Assembly (NCBI RefSeq): GCF_900103735.1
Contig: NZ_FMXE01000004.1
Location: 181,882-245,881, forward strand
Direction: 5' to 3'
DNA from: Algoriphagus alkaliphilus
GTDB taxonomy: Bacteria > Bacteroidota > Bacteroidia > Cytophagales > Cyclobacteriaceae
Length of the DNA: 64,000 nucleotides
The notes beneath the pieces are model-generated. The model searched no databases. It was not told where the DNA came from and saw only the letters and a program-made list of their open reading frames with translations. A program made the translations under genes and the position numbers. Below, one piece after another: positions 53,316-61,947 of the stretch. The stretch's first letter is position 1; each line of letters begins with the position of its first letter.

Positions 53316-54605
53316 TTAGAAACCTATGACTCCTTCAATCATCAATCCGTTGAATTTACCGCCATTTCGGATATCATTTGCAGCAAATCCGCTGTAATTC
53401 TGAGTCACATATTCGAGCTTGGCCAAAATGTTTTTAGAGATAAACCAACCTCCACCTAGCTGTGTGCGGTCAATGGAGACATCGAGGCCACTACCCGCTA
53501 ATTTACCGTCTACTTTATTGTATCGTCCGGCCAGGTAGAATTTCTCATTGGATCCAAAACGGTAGACCAGATCTGCACCCACTTGATTCCAAGTACGATC
53601 CACTGTCTCATTGGCAGCTTTTCCTTTGGATTGCTCAAAGTTCCCGAAGAATTCCAAGCCCTTGAATTTGATAAATGGATTGAGCACGGTCGCAGTGATG
53701 TTATCAGTTTGACCTGGGTTGATTCGGCCAGAAGTGAAGTTACCATTGGTGGTGGCCAGCGTATTTTCCATCACAAGGTAGTATCTAGACCCAGCACGGT
53801 CACCTCCGTACAGCGTATTTCTTGCAGAGCCTGAAGTCGTGTAAACTGAGCCAGTCAATCTTACTCTCAAATCGTCAGAAAGTTGCTTGTCATATCCCAC
53901 TTTACCGATCCAGGATAATTCACGGTCATCAGGTCTGGTAATTCCACCTTGGATTTCGCCGCCGGTTACTCCCGCCACCAGAATGATTCCATTCTTTTGG
54001 AAAGTCAAATCACCGCCGACCTCTGTAGTGAATGCATCCATGATGTAGTTCCCTACAAAGGGATTGTACATCGCGTTACCGTTATCAGTTCTTCGGTAGT
54101 GCGCATCGCCATAGTTGATCTCCATGTGCCCTACCCGTAGGGTGAGGTACTTAGAAAACCACTCTGGATTGCCCAGAAAAGGGAGTTTATCAAATTGCAG
54201 GTAACCGCCCTTAACCCATGTATCCTGATGGTGTCTGGAAGAAAGGTATGTGATCAGATTCAATCGAACACCATCCATTACTTCTACATCAATGTTAAGA
54301 TTAGCTGTAGCCAAGTTGCTTCCTGAGCCGATCTCCACCAGCTTGTTGAGGTTTACGCCACTGGAATTAAGTACTGGTGAGGAAGAGTTTTTGTGACTCA
54401 GGTTTTGGAGTTGTTGTGTAAAGTGGCCACCCACTCTGACCTTAATCCCCTCGAAAGCCACGGTATCGGCTTTGCCTGTCTCAAAGACATTGATGCCTCT
54501 TTGGTCATAAGGTCTCCAATATTGAACGTCACGCTGTAATCCCTGTGCCAAACCTGTGGCAGAGATTCCCGCAGCAAGAATTGCGGATAATAGATAATTT
54601 TTCAT
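53316..54605 (-). CDS. Outer-membrane porin-like protein
   Basis: The 429-residue protein has a signal peptide (LLSAILAAGISATGLAQ), then strands of a large barrel: RVGGHFTQQLQNLSH, VRLNLITYLSSRHHQDTWVKGGYLQ, LTLRVGHMEINYGDAHYRRTDNG, TTEVGGDLTFQKNGIILVAG, VGADLVYRFGSNEKFYLAGRYNKVDG. The last strand FNGLMIEGVIGF ends in Phe, as required for barrel insertion. It resembles phosphate-selective or alginate-type porins in Bacteroidota but cannot be named. It is flanked on both sides by YceI-like genes in the same operon, an arrangement worth testing for lipid traffic. Confidence 0.75.
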   Translation of the reverse strand: MKNYLLSAILAAGISATGLAQGLQRDVQYWRPYDQRGINVFETGKADTVAFEGIKVRVGGHFTQQLQNLSHKNSSSPVLNSSGVNLNKLVEIGSGSNLATANLNIDVEVMDGVRLNLITYLSSRHHQDTWVKGGYLQFDKLPFLGNPEWFSKYLTLRVGHMEINYGDAHYRRTDNGNAMYNPFVGNYIMDAFTTEVGGDLTFQKNGIILVAGVTGGEIQGGITRPDDRELSWIGKVGYDKQLSDDLRVRLTGSVYTTSGSARNTLYGGDRAGSRYYLVMENTLATTNGNFTSGRINPGQTDNITATVLNPFIKFKGLEFFGNFEQSKGKAANETVDRTWNQVGADLVYRFGSNEKFYLAGRYNKVDGKLAGSGLDVSIDRTQLGGGWFISKNILAKLEYVTQNYSGFAANDIRNGGKFNGLMIEGVIGF

Positions 54606-54616
54606 AATTTTTGGGG

Positions 54617-55198
54617 TTAGAGGATTGGTTGGAATGTAGACTTGAAAGAAATTTTTATGTCATCGTGGGTTTTGACTGTACCCAAAAGGGCAGTGGGGGG
54701 AGTCACCGAGAAGGTGGTCAGTTTTGTATCAAAGCTTCCCTCAAAAGTCAGTTTGCTTCCTGATGTAGTCAGCTTTACCGGAAAACTTACTGCCCTGGTT
54801 ACTCCGGCAATCGTGAGGTCGCCTTTGGCAAGGTAGGATGTACCGCTACTTGAAAATTCTTTGAGATCAAATCTGATTTCTTTGTTTTTACTGGTGTTGA
54901 GTGCCTTGTAAGCATTGGTATCGAGTCCTTTAGTACCGCTCTTTAATGTTTCTGCGACAAAATTGACCGTCAGAGCTCTTACAGTTTTAAGTTTGCCGTC
55001 TGCCATCACAAAGGACCCTTCACCCACTCCTGTTTGGGAGGTCATAGACCAATCGTGCAGAGATGATCCACCATCCACCTTGAACATGGGAGTGCCAGAC
55101 ATCACATATTTAGTCTGTGCAACACTGTCAACCGAAACCAGTAAAAGCAGGAAGGCCAGCAGGTAAAATGGGGAAAGTTTCGTTAGTTTCATCATCAT
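54617..55198 (-). CDS. YceI-family protein (first YceI of the operon)
   Basis: The 193-residue product from the ATG at 55198 has a signal peptide (LTKLSPFYLLAFLLLLVSVDSVAQ) and the YceI barrel. YVMSGTPMFKVDGGSSLHDWSM carries the S-x-L-H-D-W start. FVAETLKSGTKGLDTNAYKALNTSKNKEIRF, KGDLTIAGVTRAVSFPVKL and FDTKLTTFSVTPPTALLGTVKTHDDIKISF are family signatures. Three ATG codons in a row (55192-55198) leave the exact start open. An upstream in-frame ATG at 55264 gives a longer, non-signal N-terminus. The gene leads the YceI-porin-YceI operon. Confidence 0.87.
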   Translation of the reverse strand: MMMKLTKLSPFYLLAFLLLLVSVDSVAQTKYVMSGTPMFKVDGGSSLHDWSMTSQTGVGEGSFVMADGKLKTVRALTVNFVAETLKSGTKGLDTNAYKALNTSKNKEIRFDLKEFSSSGTSYLAKGDLTIAGVTRAVSFPVKLTTSGSKLTFEGSFDTKLTTFSVTPPTALLGTVKTHDDIKISFKSTFQPIL

Positions 55199-55264
55199 TT
55201 GGAGTAATTTGATGAGACAAAAGTCCACAATATACCCCGTATAAAAGATGACCAAAATCAGCAA

Positions 55265-55459
55265 AAGCTATGATTTACTACGGCTCAAAAAAAAATATGA
55301 TTTAAAATTTTATACCGAATAATTTATTTTTATATATAAAAACAACCTTTTATTCTAAATTAAAAACATTAAAGAAATTTTATTCTTTATTTCACCAAAC
55401 CCACAAAACTTTAATTTAACTACATAAGAGGATTTAACGAGGCTAAAAAAACTTAATAC
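55265..55459. promoter_or_regulatory. Very AT-rich control region
   Basis: About 190 bases consist almost only of A and T between the YceI operon (start at 55198) and the 3' end of the methyltransferase gene (55460), including TTTATTTTTATATATAAA. It is probably an upstream promoter or UP-like region and possibly a binding site for a nucleoid protein. No gene is present. Confidence 0.4.
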
Positions 55460-56188
55460 CTAATTTCTTTTTTCAAAAATCAAAAAATGTTGGATTTTCA
55501 TGAATTGGCCATTTTTAACCAGTTTAAAACCATTGGCTTCCAACTCTTTTTCTACTTGCTTGACCGTCATTTTGTGAAGCGGTTTGATTGCCACTGCTGG
55601 ATCTTCCCCTCGGTATTCGATCAAAAGAATTTTCCCGTCCGGTTTTAATGATTTCCGAATTGCAGCCAACATTTCAACAGGATATTCAAGTTCATGGTAA
55701 ACATCTACCATAATCACCAAGTCCAGTCCATTCTCAGGCAGATTGGGAGAAGTTTCGGAACCTTTTACGGGAGTAACATTTTCGAAACCCAGTTCCTTGC
55801 TCCGGTTTTCGAGGTATTGAATAGCTTCATCCTGTATTTCCACGGCATAGACTTTTCCATCCGGGACTTTTTGTGCAATTCTAAATGTGTAATAGCCAGA
55901 ACCAGCACCCAAATCGGCCACTACGCTTTCGGCTGTTACAGGAAGATTCGCGATTGCCAGAGACACGCTTTCCTCCTGTTCACGGCTTTGACGCTCTAAC
56001 CAGCCTCTACCTTCGAAGCCCATTACGAATGATATTTCCCTTCCCATATATACCTTGCCTATGCCATCGTAACTGGCCTTTTTGGAAGAATAGGGAGAAT
56101 CAGTAGAATTCTGCTTGCTTTGACCTTGGCAGGAAAAGCTAAGCAAAAAACTCACAATCATTAGACTATAAATTGGGTATTGCTTCAT
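55460..56188 (-). CDS. SAM-dependent methyltransferase-like lipoprotein
   Basis: The 242-residue product from the ATG at 56188 starts with a lipoprotein signal (YSLMIVSFLLSFSCQGQ, Cys20). It then carries a class I methyltransferase: VVADLGAGSGYYTFRIAQKV (motif I), GKVYAVEIQDEAI (acidic end of beta-2), LDLVIMVDVYHELEYP (motif III) and LKPDGKILLIEYRG. The SAM-binding motifs are intact, yet the protein should be exported to a compartment without SAM. It may be a periplasmic enzyme with another role or a small-molecule binder. The family is known in Bacteroidota; its function is not. Confidence 0.8.
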   Translation of the reverse strand: MKQYPIYSLMIVSFLLSFSCQGQSKQNSTDSPYSSKKASYDGIGKVYMGREISFVMGFEGRGWLERQSREQEESVSLAIANLPVTAESVVADLGAGSGYYTFRIAQKVPDGKVYAVEIQDEAIQYLENRSKELGFENVTPVKGSETSPNLPENGLDLVIMVDVYHELEYPVEMLAAIRKSLKPDGKILLIEYRGEDPAVAIKPLHKMTVKQVEKELEANGFKLVKNGQFMKIQHFLIFEKRN

Positions 56189-56326
56189 GGTTGTATTTTT
56201 TGATTTAACCAATTTACTTGTGCGGTGTTTAAAAAAAGCCTCCCATCAAAAAAACCTGATAAATCTTTAGCTTTAAAAACCAAATCCGGAATAGGCTGAC
56301 CCATCAAGCCCTAAATCAAATTTACC

Positions 56327-56645
56327 ATGAAATTGAGCCTGCCTGAGGCAGACAGGCATGACGAAAACGTCACACACTGGGATGATTATTATCCATGCGA
56401 AGATTCCCTGTCCGACTACAGGCGGGCATGTGGCCAAAAAAAAACAATTATAAACTCATGAAATGCCCATGATCCCGTAGGTACGGGATCACACAGGGGA
56501 ATGATTATAAAGGGCATTCCATGTGACAGCTAAAAAACAAATTATAAACACATGAAATGCCCATGATCCCGTAGGTACGGGATCACACAGGGGAATGATT
56601 ATAAAGGGCATTCCATGTGACAGCTAAAAAACAAATTATAAACAC
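56327..56645 (+). repeat. ATGAAA-bounded hairpin repeat, locus D (three tandem units)
   Basis: Units start at 56327, 56458 and 56552 (131, 94 and 94 bases), and the array ends at the ATGAAA of the peptidase gene at 56646. The second and third units are identical over all 94 bases. Hairpins at the common slot are GACGAAAACGTC (56360-56371) and GATCCCGTAGGTACGGGATC (56471-56490, 56565-56584). Unit 1 carries an extra palindrome of about 21 bases (GCCTGCCTGAGG / CAGACAGGC) at 56337-56357. The upstream gene is divergent, so no stop codon is shared here. Confidence 0.88.
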
Positions 56646-57935
56646 ATGAAATTCATTCTGTTTGCAGCCTGTTTTCTTGTAATTCGGATTTCCTTCGCCC
56701 AAGCGCAGAAGGAAAGTGCGGAGGAAAAATACAGAACAGAGATCTCTAAAATTTCAGGAAATAGCGCGATTAAAGCTGCTTTTGCAGAAATTGATCGGTT
56801 GAATCCCCAGACAATTGGAGAATTAATCACGCTCACTGAAATCCCTGCTCCACCTTTCATGGAAAGTGTGAGAGGAATTAAGTACAAGCAAATGTTGGAG
56901 GATGTCGGCGGTGTGAAAGTCTGGATTGACAGCATTGGAAATGTCCTGGCATTAAGAAAAGGAAAAGTGGGAAATCGACTTGTGGCAATCGACGGACATT
57001 TGGACACGGTTTTTCCGGAAGGAACAGATGTCACAGTCAAGCAGAGGGGGGACACGCTTTTCGCTCCAGGCATCGGAGACAATACAAGAGGTCTGATGGT
57101 TCTCCTCACGGTATTAAGAGCCAAGGAAAAATCCCAAATCCAAACCAATGACGATATTCTGTTTGTGGCTACCATGGGTGAGGAAGGAAACGGAGACCTA
57201 AGAGGGGTAAAGTATTTATTTGAAAATAACGAGGTAAAGATAGATTCCTGGATATCCATTGACTCCGACGGAACGGGTGGAATCTCAAAACAAGGAACTG
57301 GATCTATCCGATATAAAGTAACCGTCCTAGGACCGGGTGGACATTCATGGGGTGATTTTGGTTTGGTAAATCCCCATCATGCTCTTGGGAAAATGATCAA
57401 TTACTTTTCTGATAATGCTGCTCAATTTTCTGTTGTTGCCAAGACAAAAACCAGTTTCAATGTTGGCAAAATCGGAGGAGGAACTTCGGTCAATTCAATT
57501 CCATTCGAATCCTGGATGGAGGTAAACATGCGTTCGGAAGACGATGAAAGCCTCAAGAAAATGGACTCAATTTTCAATGCTTCAATGCAAAAGGGACTGG
57601 AAGAATACAACAGCAACCGAAAGACTAGCCCAGCACTAACCGTGAAAATCGATCAAATCGGATTTAGGCCTTCAGGAGTAACTTCTACCGAAACTTCCCT
57701 CGTTCAACGTTCGACGGCATCAATTCAATCTTTCGGTATTAAGCCTACCTTATTTATTATGTCGGGCAATGCAAATTGGCCAATTTCAAAAGGCATTCCC
57801 GCAGTGACTTTGGGTTGGGGCGGGAAGAGCGACAAAGCTCACTCACTCGATGAATGGTGGCTGGATGACAAGGGAACGGATGCCATCAAACTTGCTTTAT
57901 TGACCTTGATTTCCGAAGCAGGGTTCATCAAATAA
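56646..57935 (+). CDS. M20-family metallopeptidase
   Basis: This 429-residue secreted enzyme (signal FILFAACFLVIRISFAQA) of the ArgE/DapE/PepT type has the first metal ligand in VAIDGHLDTVFPEG (H-x-D). The bridging Asp is in APGIGDNTRGLM, the catalytic Glu pair in VATMGEEGNGDL, the next ligand in SWISIDSDGTGG, and the final His in SDKAHSLDEWW. The lid/dimer domain spans about residues 215-330 (VTVLGPGGHSWGDFGLVNPHHAL). It hydrolyses peptides or acylated amino acids with two zinc ions. Starts exactly at the end of the repeat array. Confidence 0.88.
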   Translation: MKFILFAACFLVIRISFAQAQKESAEEKYRTEISKISGNSAIKAAFAEIDRLNPQTIGELITLTEIPAPPFMESVRGIKYKQMLEDVGGVKVWIDSIGNVLALRKGKVGNRLVAIDGHLDTVFPEGTDVTVKQRGDTLFAPGIGDNTRGLMVLLTVLRAKEKSQIQTNDDILFVATMGEEGNGDLRGVKYLFENNEVKIDSWISIDSDGTGGISKQGTGSIRYKVTVLGPGGHSWGDFGLVNPHHALGKMINYFSDNAAQFSVVAKTKTSFNVGKIGGGTSVNSIPFESWMEVNMRSEDDESLKKMDSIFNASMQKGLEEYNSNRKTSPALTVKIDQIGFRPSGVTSTETSLVQRSTASIQSFGIKPTLFIMSGNANWPISKGIPAVTLGWGGKSDKAHSLDEWWLDDKGTDAIKLALLTLISEAGFIK

Positions 57936-58509
57936 GCCAGTTCAGAGATCTGGAAAAGCTGGGCATTCGACCGACAGATTGAGGTGCAGTTCATGCTTTT
58001 ATCCTGATGATTTAGAACCTCCATTCCACACTCCAATTCGTTCCAAAATTACCGAGTTAGATGAGTTGATTTTAGATTTATAAAGCAACCAATTTCACCT
58101 TTTATTTGCTTCGCTTCGTTGGAAAAGCCTGGTTCCAAAAAACACAAAATAAATCAAATTATCATCCACAGGGAAAGCCTTCCAAAGCTTTCGCCCCTTG
58201 CCTTTTTGGAGTGATTTCGATTTGATTTTTTTAAACTAAAAAGGAGATACTTTGAGAAAAGTCCAAATTCATCACCAGCAAAAAATTGAAGTCTGGGTGG
58301 GATGATATCCCTGCTTCCTACCCGATTTTGGGTTGATATTTAAGGTTCTTCTTTCGCAAAGCACCTATTACTAGTTTCAGCACAAACTACATGAACCCCA
58401 CAAAGTCAATGTCAAAAATTGAGGTACGATTATTGATAATTTAATTGCGGTTAAAGATCATTTTTTAAGTTTTGTTTAACGTTGAATCGAGATTCTGTTT
58501 ATACTTTTG
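57936..58509. other. Gene-free region after the peptidase
   Basis: No coding frame is supported here. The composition is AT-rich, and no repeats of the families seen elsewhere occur. TACTTTTG at 58502-58509 matches the -7 promoter element, with TTTG 27 bases upstream (58471-58474). It stands before the candidate small RNA. Confidence 0.4.
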
Positions 58510-58514
58510 GAAAT

Positions 58515-58645
58515 TCACTTTTCACCCAAAAACCGCTTAAGTCAAGTCCTGAATTTTCCTTTTTCTTCAAATTAATCAAACTTATAATCAACTGATTTTA
58601 AATATTTTGATTTGCATCTCTTCACTGATTAGATGCAGATTTTTT
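58515..58645 (+). ncRNA. Candidate small RNA ending in an intrinsic terminator
   Basis: ATTTGCATCT (58610-58619) and AGATGCAGAT (58631-58640) pair over 10 bases with one G-U, followed by five T. No coding gene ends here: the peptidase stops 675 bases upstream. A -7 element TACTTTTG lies at 58502-58509, so a transcript of about 130 bases is plausible. Expression is not shown. Confidence 0.35.
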
Positions 58646-58954
58646 GAAGTTTCAAAAAGCAGAATATTATTTTGTTCTGTAAAATTTACCCGAATTACTG
58701 CACTTGCAGTCTCTTTCCTAAGGAAAACCATTCTCTTCAAATACCAGCTAATAAAGTTGTATTTTTAGATGAGTCTAAATTTTAATTTCCGATCCAAATC
58801 TCCTCCAAAAACATCCTATACACAGGTTACATTCTTCCTGCGGATAAATGAGAATGTCCTCAAAAATGAATAATTTCAGAATTCTTGATCCTCGCAACTT
58901 AAGCTGGTTGATTTCATTAATTATGACTAGTTTCAAAAATAATCACCGGAATCT

Positions 58955-59302
58955 ATGCTTGATTTTTTTCGCTCCTTCGCCCTTTCATTTCCAGAAACAT
59001 TGGAAGCGCCACACTTCGATAAGACCTCCTTTCGGGTCCGCAAAAAGATCTTCGCAACTTTCGATTTCAAGACTCAATTGGCCTGTCTGAAACTCTCCGA
59101 AAAAGACCAGGATCTCTTTTCACTTTTCGATTCCAAACTGGTTTTCCCGGTTCCGAATAAGTGGGGGAAAAAGGGTTGGACCCTAGCCAAAATCGGAGAG
59201 ATGGAGGAGGAAATAATCAGGGATTTAATCACAGCCGCCTTCACCCAAACTGCTCCCGAAAACCTAAAACCCAATTCCAAACCCCACCCTTTTCAACAAT
59301 GA
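58955..59302 (+). CDS. MmcQ/YjbR-family protein
   Basis: The 115-residue protein has the YjbR fold: MLDFFRSFALSFPETLEAPHFDKTSFRV at the start, KIFATFDFKTQLACLKLSEKDQDLF in the centre, and the signature VPNKWGKKGWTLAKIGEMEEEIIRDLITAAF. YjbR proteins are cytosolic with a double-stranded-DNA-mimic-like shape, and their function is unknown. It overlaps the start of the alpha/beta hydrolase gene by four bases (ATGA), so the two are coupled. Confidence 0.87.
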   Translation: MLDFFRSFALSFPETLEAPHFDKTSFRVRKKIFATFDFKTQLACLKLSEKDQDLFSLFDSKLVFPVPNKWGKKGWTLAKIGEMEEEIIRDLITAAFTQTAPENLKPNSKPHPFQQ

Positions 59303-60213
59303 AAATTAAATTCTCCTCTGCCTTCAAATCCCCCACCGAAGACCGGCAATGGTTCGAAAATTGGGTAGACCAACTCGAAGAAATCAATGCCCGAACTTAT
59401 GAAAAAATCGAGGTAGAAACCGGTTTGGGAAAGACGATGATCTACGGATTACAGACTTCTGATAAGGCCCTAGAACCTTTGGTGATTTTTCCCGGGGCAC
59501 GAACAACAGCTTTGATTTGGGACTTTGATCGAAATCTGGATCATCTCCTCGACCGCTTTCGAATTTACCTGGTTGAAACCAACGGCCTTCCAAATCTCAG
59601 CGATGGCGATACACCGGACATCAAATCCTTGGATTACGGACATTGGGCAGCGGAAATAATGGATAAGTTGGATCTCAAGTCCAGCTACGTGGCGGGAGCC
59701 TCTTTTGGAGGATCAATTTGCATGAAACTCAGCATCACCAATCCTGAAAAAATCAAAGTTGCCATTCTCTATAATCCTGGATGTTTGCAGCCATTTTCAC
59801 TTTCACTAAAGAATCTCTATTACAACCTTCTGCCAATTTTCAGTCCAAAGCGGAAAAATGTGGAGCAATTTCTTGAAAAGGCCATTTTTCACAAACCGAA
59901 TCACTTTCTTTCACCGAAAGCCTGGGACCTACTTGTGGGTTACGAGGTTTTTGCCCTGACTCGGTACCGGGACAAAACCCAAAAGCCTTATTTTATGAAC
60001 GAGGAACTAAGACATGCGAAATCAGCCATTTATTTGATTTTAGGAGATCATGATTTGCTTTTTCCGGTAGAAAAGTCCATTTCCAATGCTAAAGCGTTGA
60101 TTTCAAATCTAAAAGACATTCAGGTATATCAAGCTGGCCATGGCCTGGAAACACTCCCTTTGAGCATGCTTTATTTAAAGGAAAAAATCGGCGAGCTGGA
60201 AAAGTGGGAATAA
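59299..60213 (+). CDS. Alpha/beta hydrolase
   Basis: The 304-residue hydrolase from the ATG at 59299 has LVIFPGARTTALIWDF as oxyanion segment and RIYLVETNGLPN. The nucleophile elbow VAGASFGGSICMKL has Ser in G-x-S-x-G. The acid is in ILGDHDLLFP and His in YQAGHGLETLP. The triad is complete. There is no signal peptide. It is coupled to the YjbR-type gene by an ATGA overlap, so they probably act together or are at least co-expressed. An earlier in-frame ATG at 59161 lies inside the YjbR gene and is unlikely to be used. Confidence 0.8.
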   Translation: MKIKFSSAFKSPTEDRQWFENWVDQLEEINARTYEKIEVETGLGKTMIYGLQTSDKALEPLVIFPGARTTALIWDFDRNLDHLLDRFRIYLVETNGLPNLSDGDTPDIKSLDYGHWAAEIMDKLDLKSSYVAGASFGGSICMKLSITNPEKIKVAILYNPGCLQPFSLSLKNLYYNLLPIFSPKRKNVEQFLEKAIFHKPNHFLSPKAWDLLVGYEVFALTRYRDKTQKPYFMNEELRHAKSAIYLILGDHDLLFPVEKSISNAKALISNLKDIQVYQAGHGLETLPLSMLYLKEKIGELEKWE

Positions 60214-60439
60214 AAGATCAAATTATTACTCACCCTTAGATTTGAATTGACGGAGTTTCTCTCTAAGTGAAATTCTATTATACTGAATTTAACAAAGAAT
60301 TCTTTATTTGTTCTTTTTCGTACAATTTTGTTCGGCTAATTGAGTGAACTTATATTTAAAATGTCTGTTTTTAAGTGCATTTATAGATTTTCATTGGCAT
60401 AGTAACTGTGGATTTGTCATCGCATAAATCCACACAATT

Positions 60440-60724
60440 ATGAGTTACATCGCTATACCCATCCCTCGTGAGAAGGGAAAACAAGACATCCAGATTGAGG
60501 TCACAGTCAACAATCAAAAGCAGTCCCTTCACTATAAAGTCGAGCTATTCTATTGGGATGATTGCAAAAACCCCCAAGGTCACCGCGCAGATTGCATCGC
60601 TGAGCTATTAGCCAAGCATGACCCAAAATGGATGGTCTATTACATAGGATCTCCAACTGATGAATTTGTCCCGATAACTTTCGTCGAGCGAAGTGAAAAA
60701 AACACTATTCGATCAAGCCATTAA
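60440..60724 (+). CDS. Conserved hypothetical protein
   Basis: The 94-residue cytosolic protein has beta strands at the start (YIAIPIPREKGKQDIQIEVTVNNQKQSLHYKVELFYWDDC) and a helix (RADCIAELLAKHDPKWMVYYIG), ending in a charged tail. I do not recognise the family. The ordered alternation of strands and the good ATG support a real gene. It converges on the xylanase gene, with only seven bases between the two stops. Confidence 0.6.
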   Translation: MSYIAIPIPREKGKQDIQIEVTVNNQKQSLHYKVELFYWDDCKNPQGHRADCIAELLAKHDPKWMVYYIGSPTDEFVPITFVERSEKNTIRSSH

Positions 60725-60731
60725 ATCAGGT

Positions 60732-61829
60732 TTATTCAATTCCTTCAAGAAATCCTGCTTTCAATTTCATTTCCCGATCAAAAATCAAGGCATAGTTCGT
60801 CCGTCCTCTGACAGGCCAGTTATTTAGCCAGCTTCGACCATCGTGGAGTCCCCAGAAAGTCACCCGGCTGATCTTATCCGAATGCTTGCGGAACAACTGA
60901 AAAAGTGAGACGTATCGAGCTGCCAATTCCTGTGCTACAGCCTGAGGGAGACTATCGGCATACGGATTCCACTCCGGAGACTCGGCAAAGTTGATATTCA
61001 GATCAGCGCCTTCACTGTCGCTGGGTCGTGGCAAAACATCCACATCAAGTTCCGTGAACATCACCTGAAATCCGGCATCATGAATCTCAACAATTGCTTG
61101 TTCGATTTGGTCCAACGACGGTGAATTCAAGCGATAGTGCCCTTGCATCCCAATCCCGTCAATCCGAATCCCTTCGGCACGGAGCTCTTTTGCCAAGGCT
61201 AGAATCGCTTTTCGCTTTTCGGGTTTCCAAACATTGTAATCGTTGTAATACAACTCCACATCCGGATCGATTTCATTTGCCTTACGAAAAGCAGCCTTGA
61301 TGAATTCCGTCCCGGTAATGTTATACCAGTGCGTCTTACGCCAGCTTCCATCGTCTTCAAAAGCTTCATTCACCACATCCCAACCGTCAATTTTTCCCTT
61401 ATACCTACCCACTACGGTCGCAATATGATCTTCCATCCGCCGGATCAAATCCATTTGATTAAGAAACTGTCCTTCTCCGTTTTGAAAAACCCATGCAGGA
61501 GTCTGCTGATGCCAAACTAAGGTGTGCCCAATGGTGAATGCACCCATTTTCTCTCCCATTGCAACATAGGCATCCCCAAATTCAAAATTGTATTCGCCTT
61601 CTTTGGGATGTACCGGGCCCCATTTTAACCCATTTTCTGATGTAATGGAGCTAAAATGAAGTTCTAAAAGCGAATCTGCCCCCACTTCCCTTCCTGTGAC
61701 TTGAGCCAGATTTACCGCTGCTCCTATAAAAAAATCCTCCTGAAATCGATTTTTCAAACTTTCTAATTCGGGCTTTTGACAAGCCAGCAGAAGTGGTAAA
61801 AGCAGGATAAGGACAGTCAATTTTCGCAT
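60732..61829 (-). CDS. GH10 endo-beta-1,4-xylanase lipoprotein
   Basis: The 365-residue protein has a lipoprotein signal (LTVLILLLPLLLACQKP, Cys17) and a TIM-barrel of glycoside hydrolase family 10. SENGLKWGPVHPKEGEYNF is the substrate-binding start, and HTLVWHQQTPAW follows. The acid/base is Glu155 in GWDVVNEAFEDDG and the nucleophile Glu260 in VMFTELDVDVLP, with FWGLHDGRSWL closing the site. It cuts xylan chains internally, probably at the cell surface. No SusC/SusD pair is adjacent, so it is not in a classic polysaccharide utilisation locus. Confidence 0.95.
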   Translation of the reverse strand: MRKLTVLILLLPLLLACQKPELESLKNRFQEDFFIGAAVNLAQVTGREVGADSLLELHFSSITSENGLKWGPVHPKEGEYNFEFGDAYVAMGEKMGAFTIGHTLVWHQQTPAWVFQNGEGQFLNQMDLIRRMEDHIATVVGRYKGKIDGWDVVNEAFEDDGSWRKTHWYNITGTEFIKAAFRKANEIDPDVELYYNDYNVWKPEKRKAILALAKELRAEGIRIDGIGMQGHYRLNSPSLDQIEQAIVEIHDAGFQVMFTELDVDVLPRPSDSEGADLNINFAESPEWNPYADSLPQAVAQELAARYVSLFQLFRKHSDKISRVTFWGLHDGRSWLNNWPVRGRTNYALIFDREMKLKAGFLEGIE

Positions 61830-61947
61830 ACTCTAACTTAGTCGCTTTCGAGATTAAATAGAAGAAAGCGGATTGATTAATTCCGAAATCGATTGGATTT
61901 AGAAGGATTTCGGATGATTTATAATTTTTAAGGACCCCAAAACCAAC

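Noticed and set aside
57839..58036. 65-codon minus-strand frame
   Set aside because: It overlaps the end of the M20 peptidase gene in antisense and has no recognisable pattern.
58848..59090. 80-codon plus-strand frame
   Set aside because: It overlaps the start of the YjbR-type gene in another frame and has no domain.
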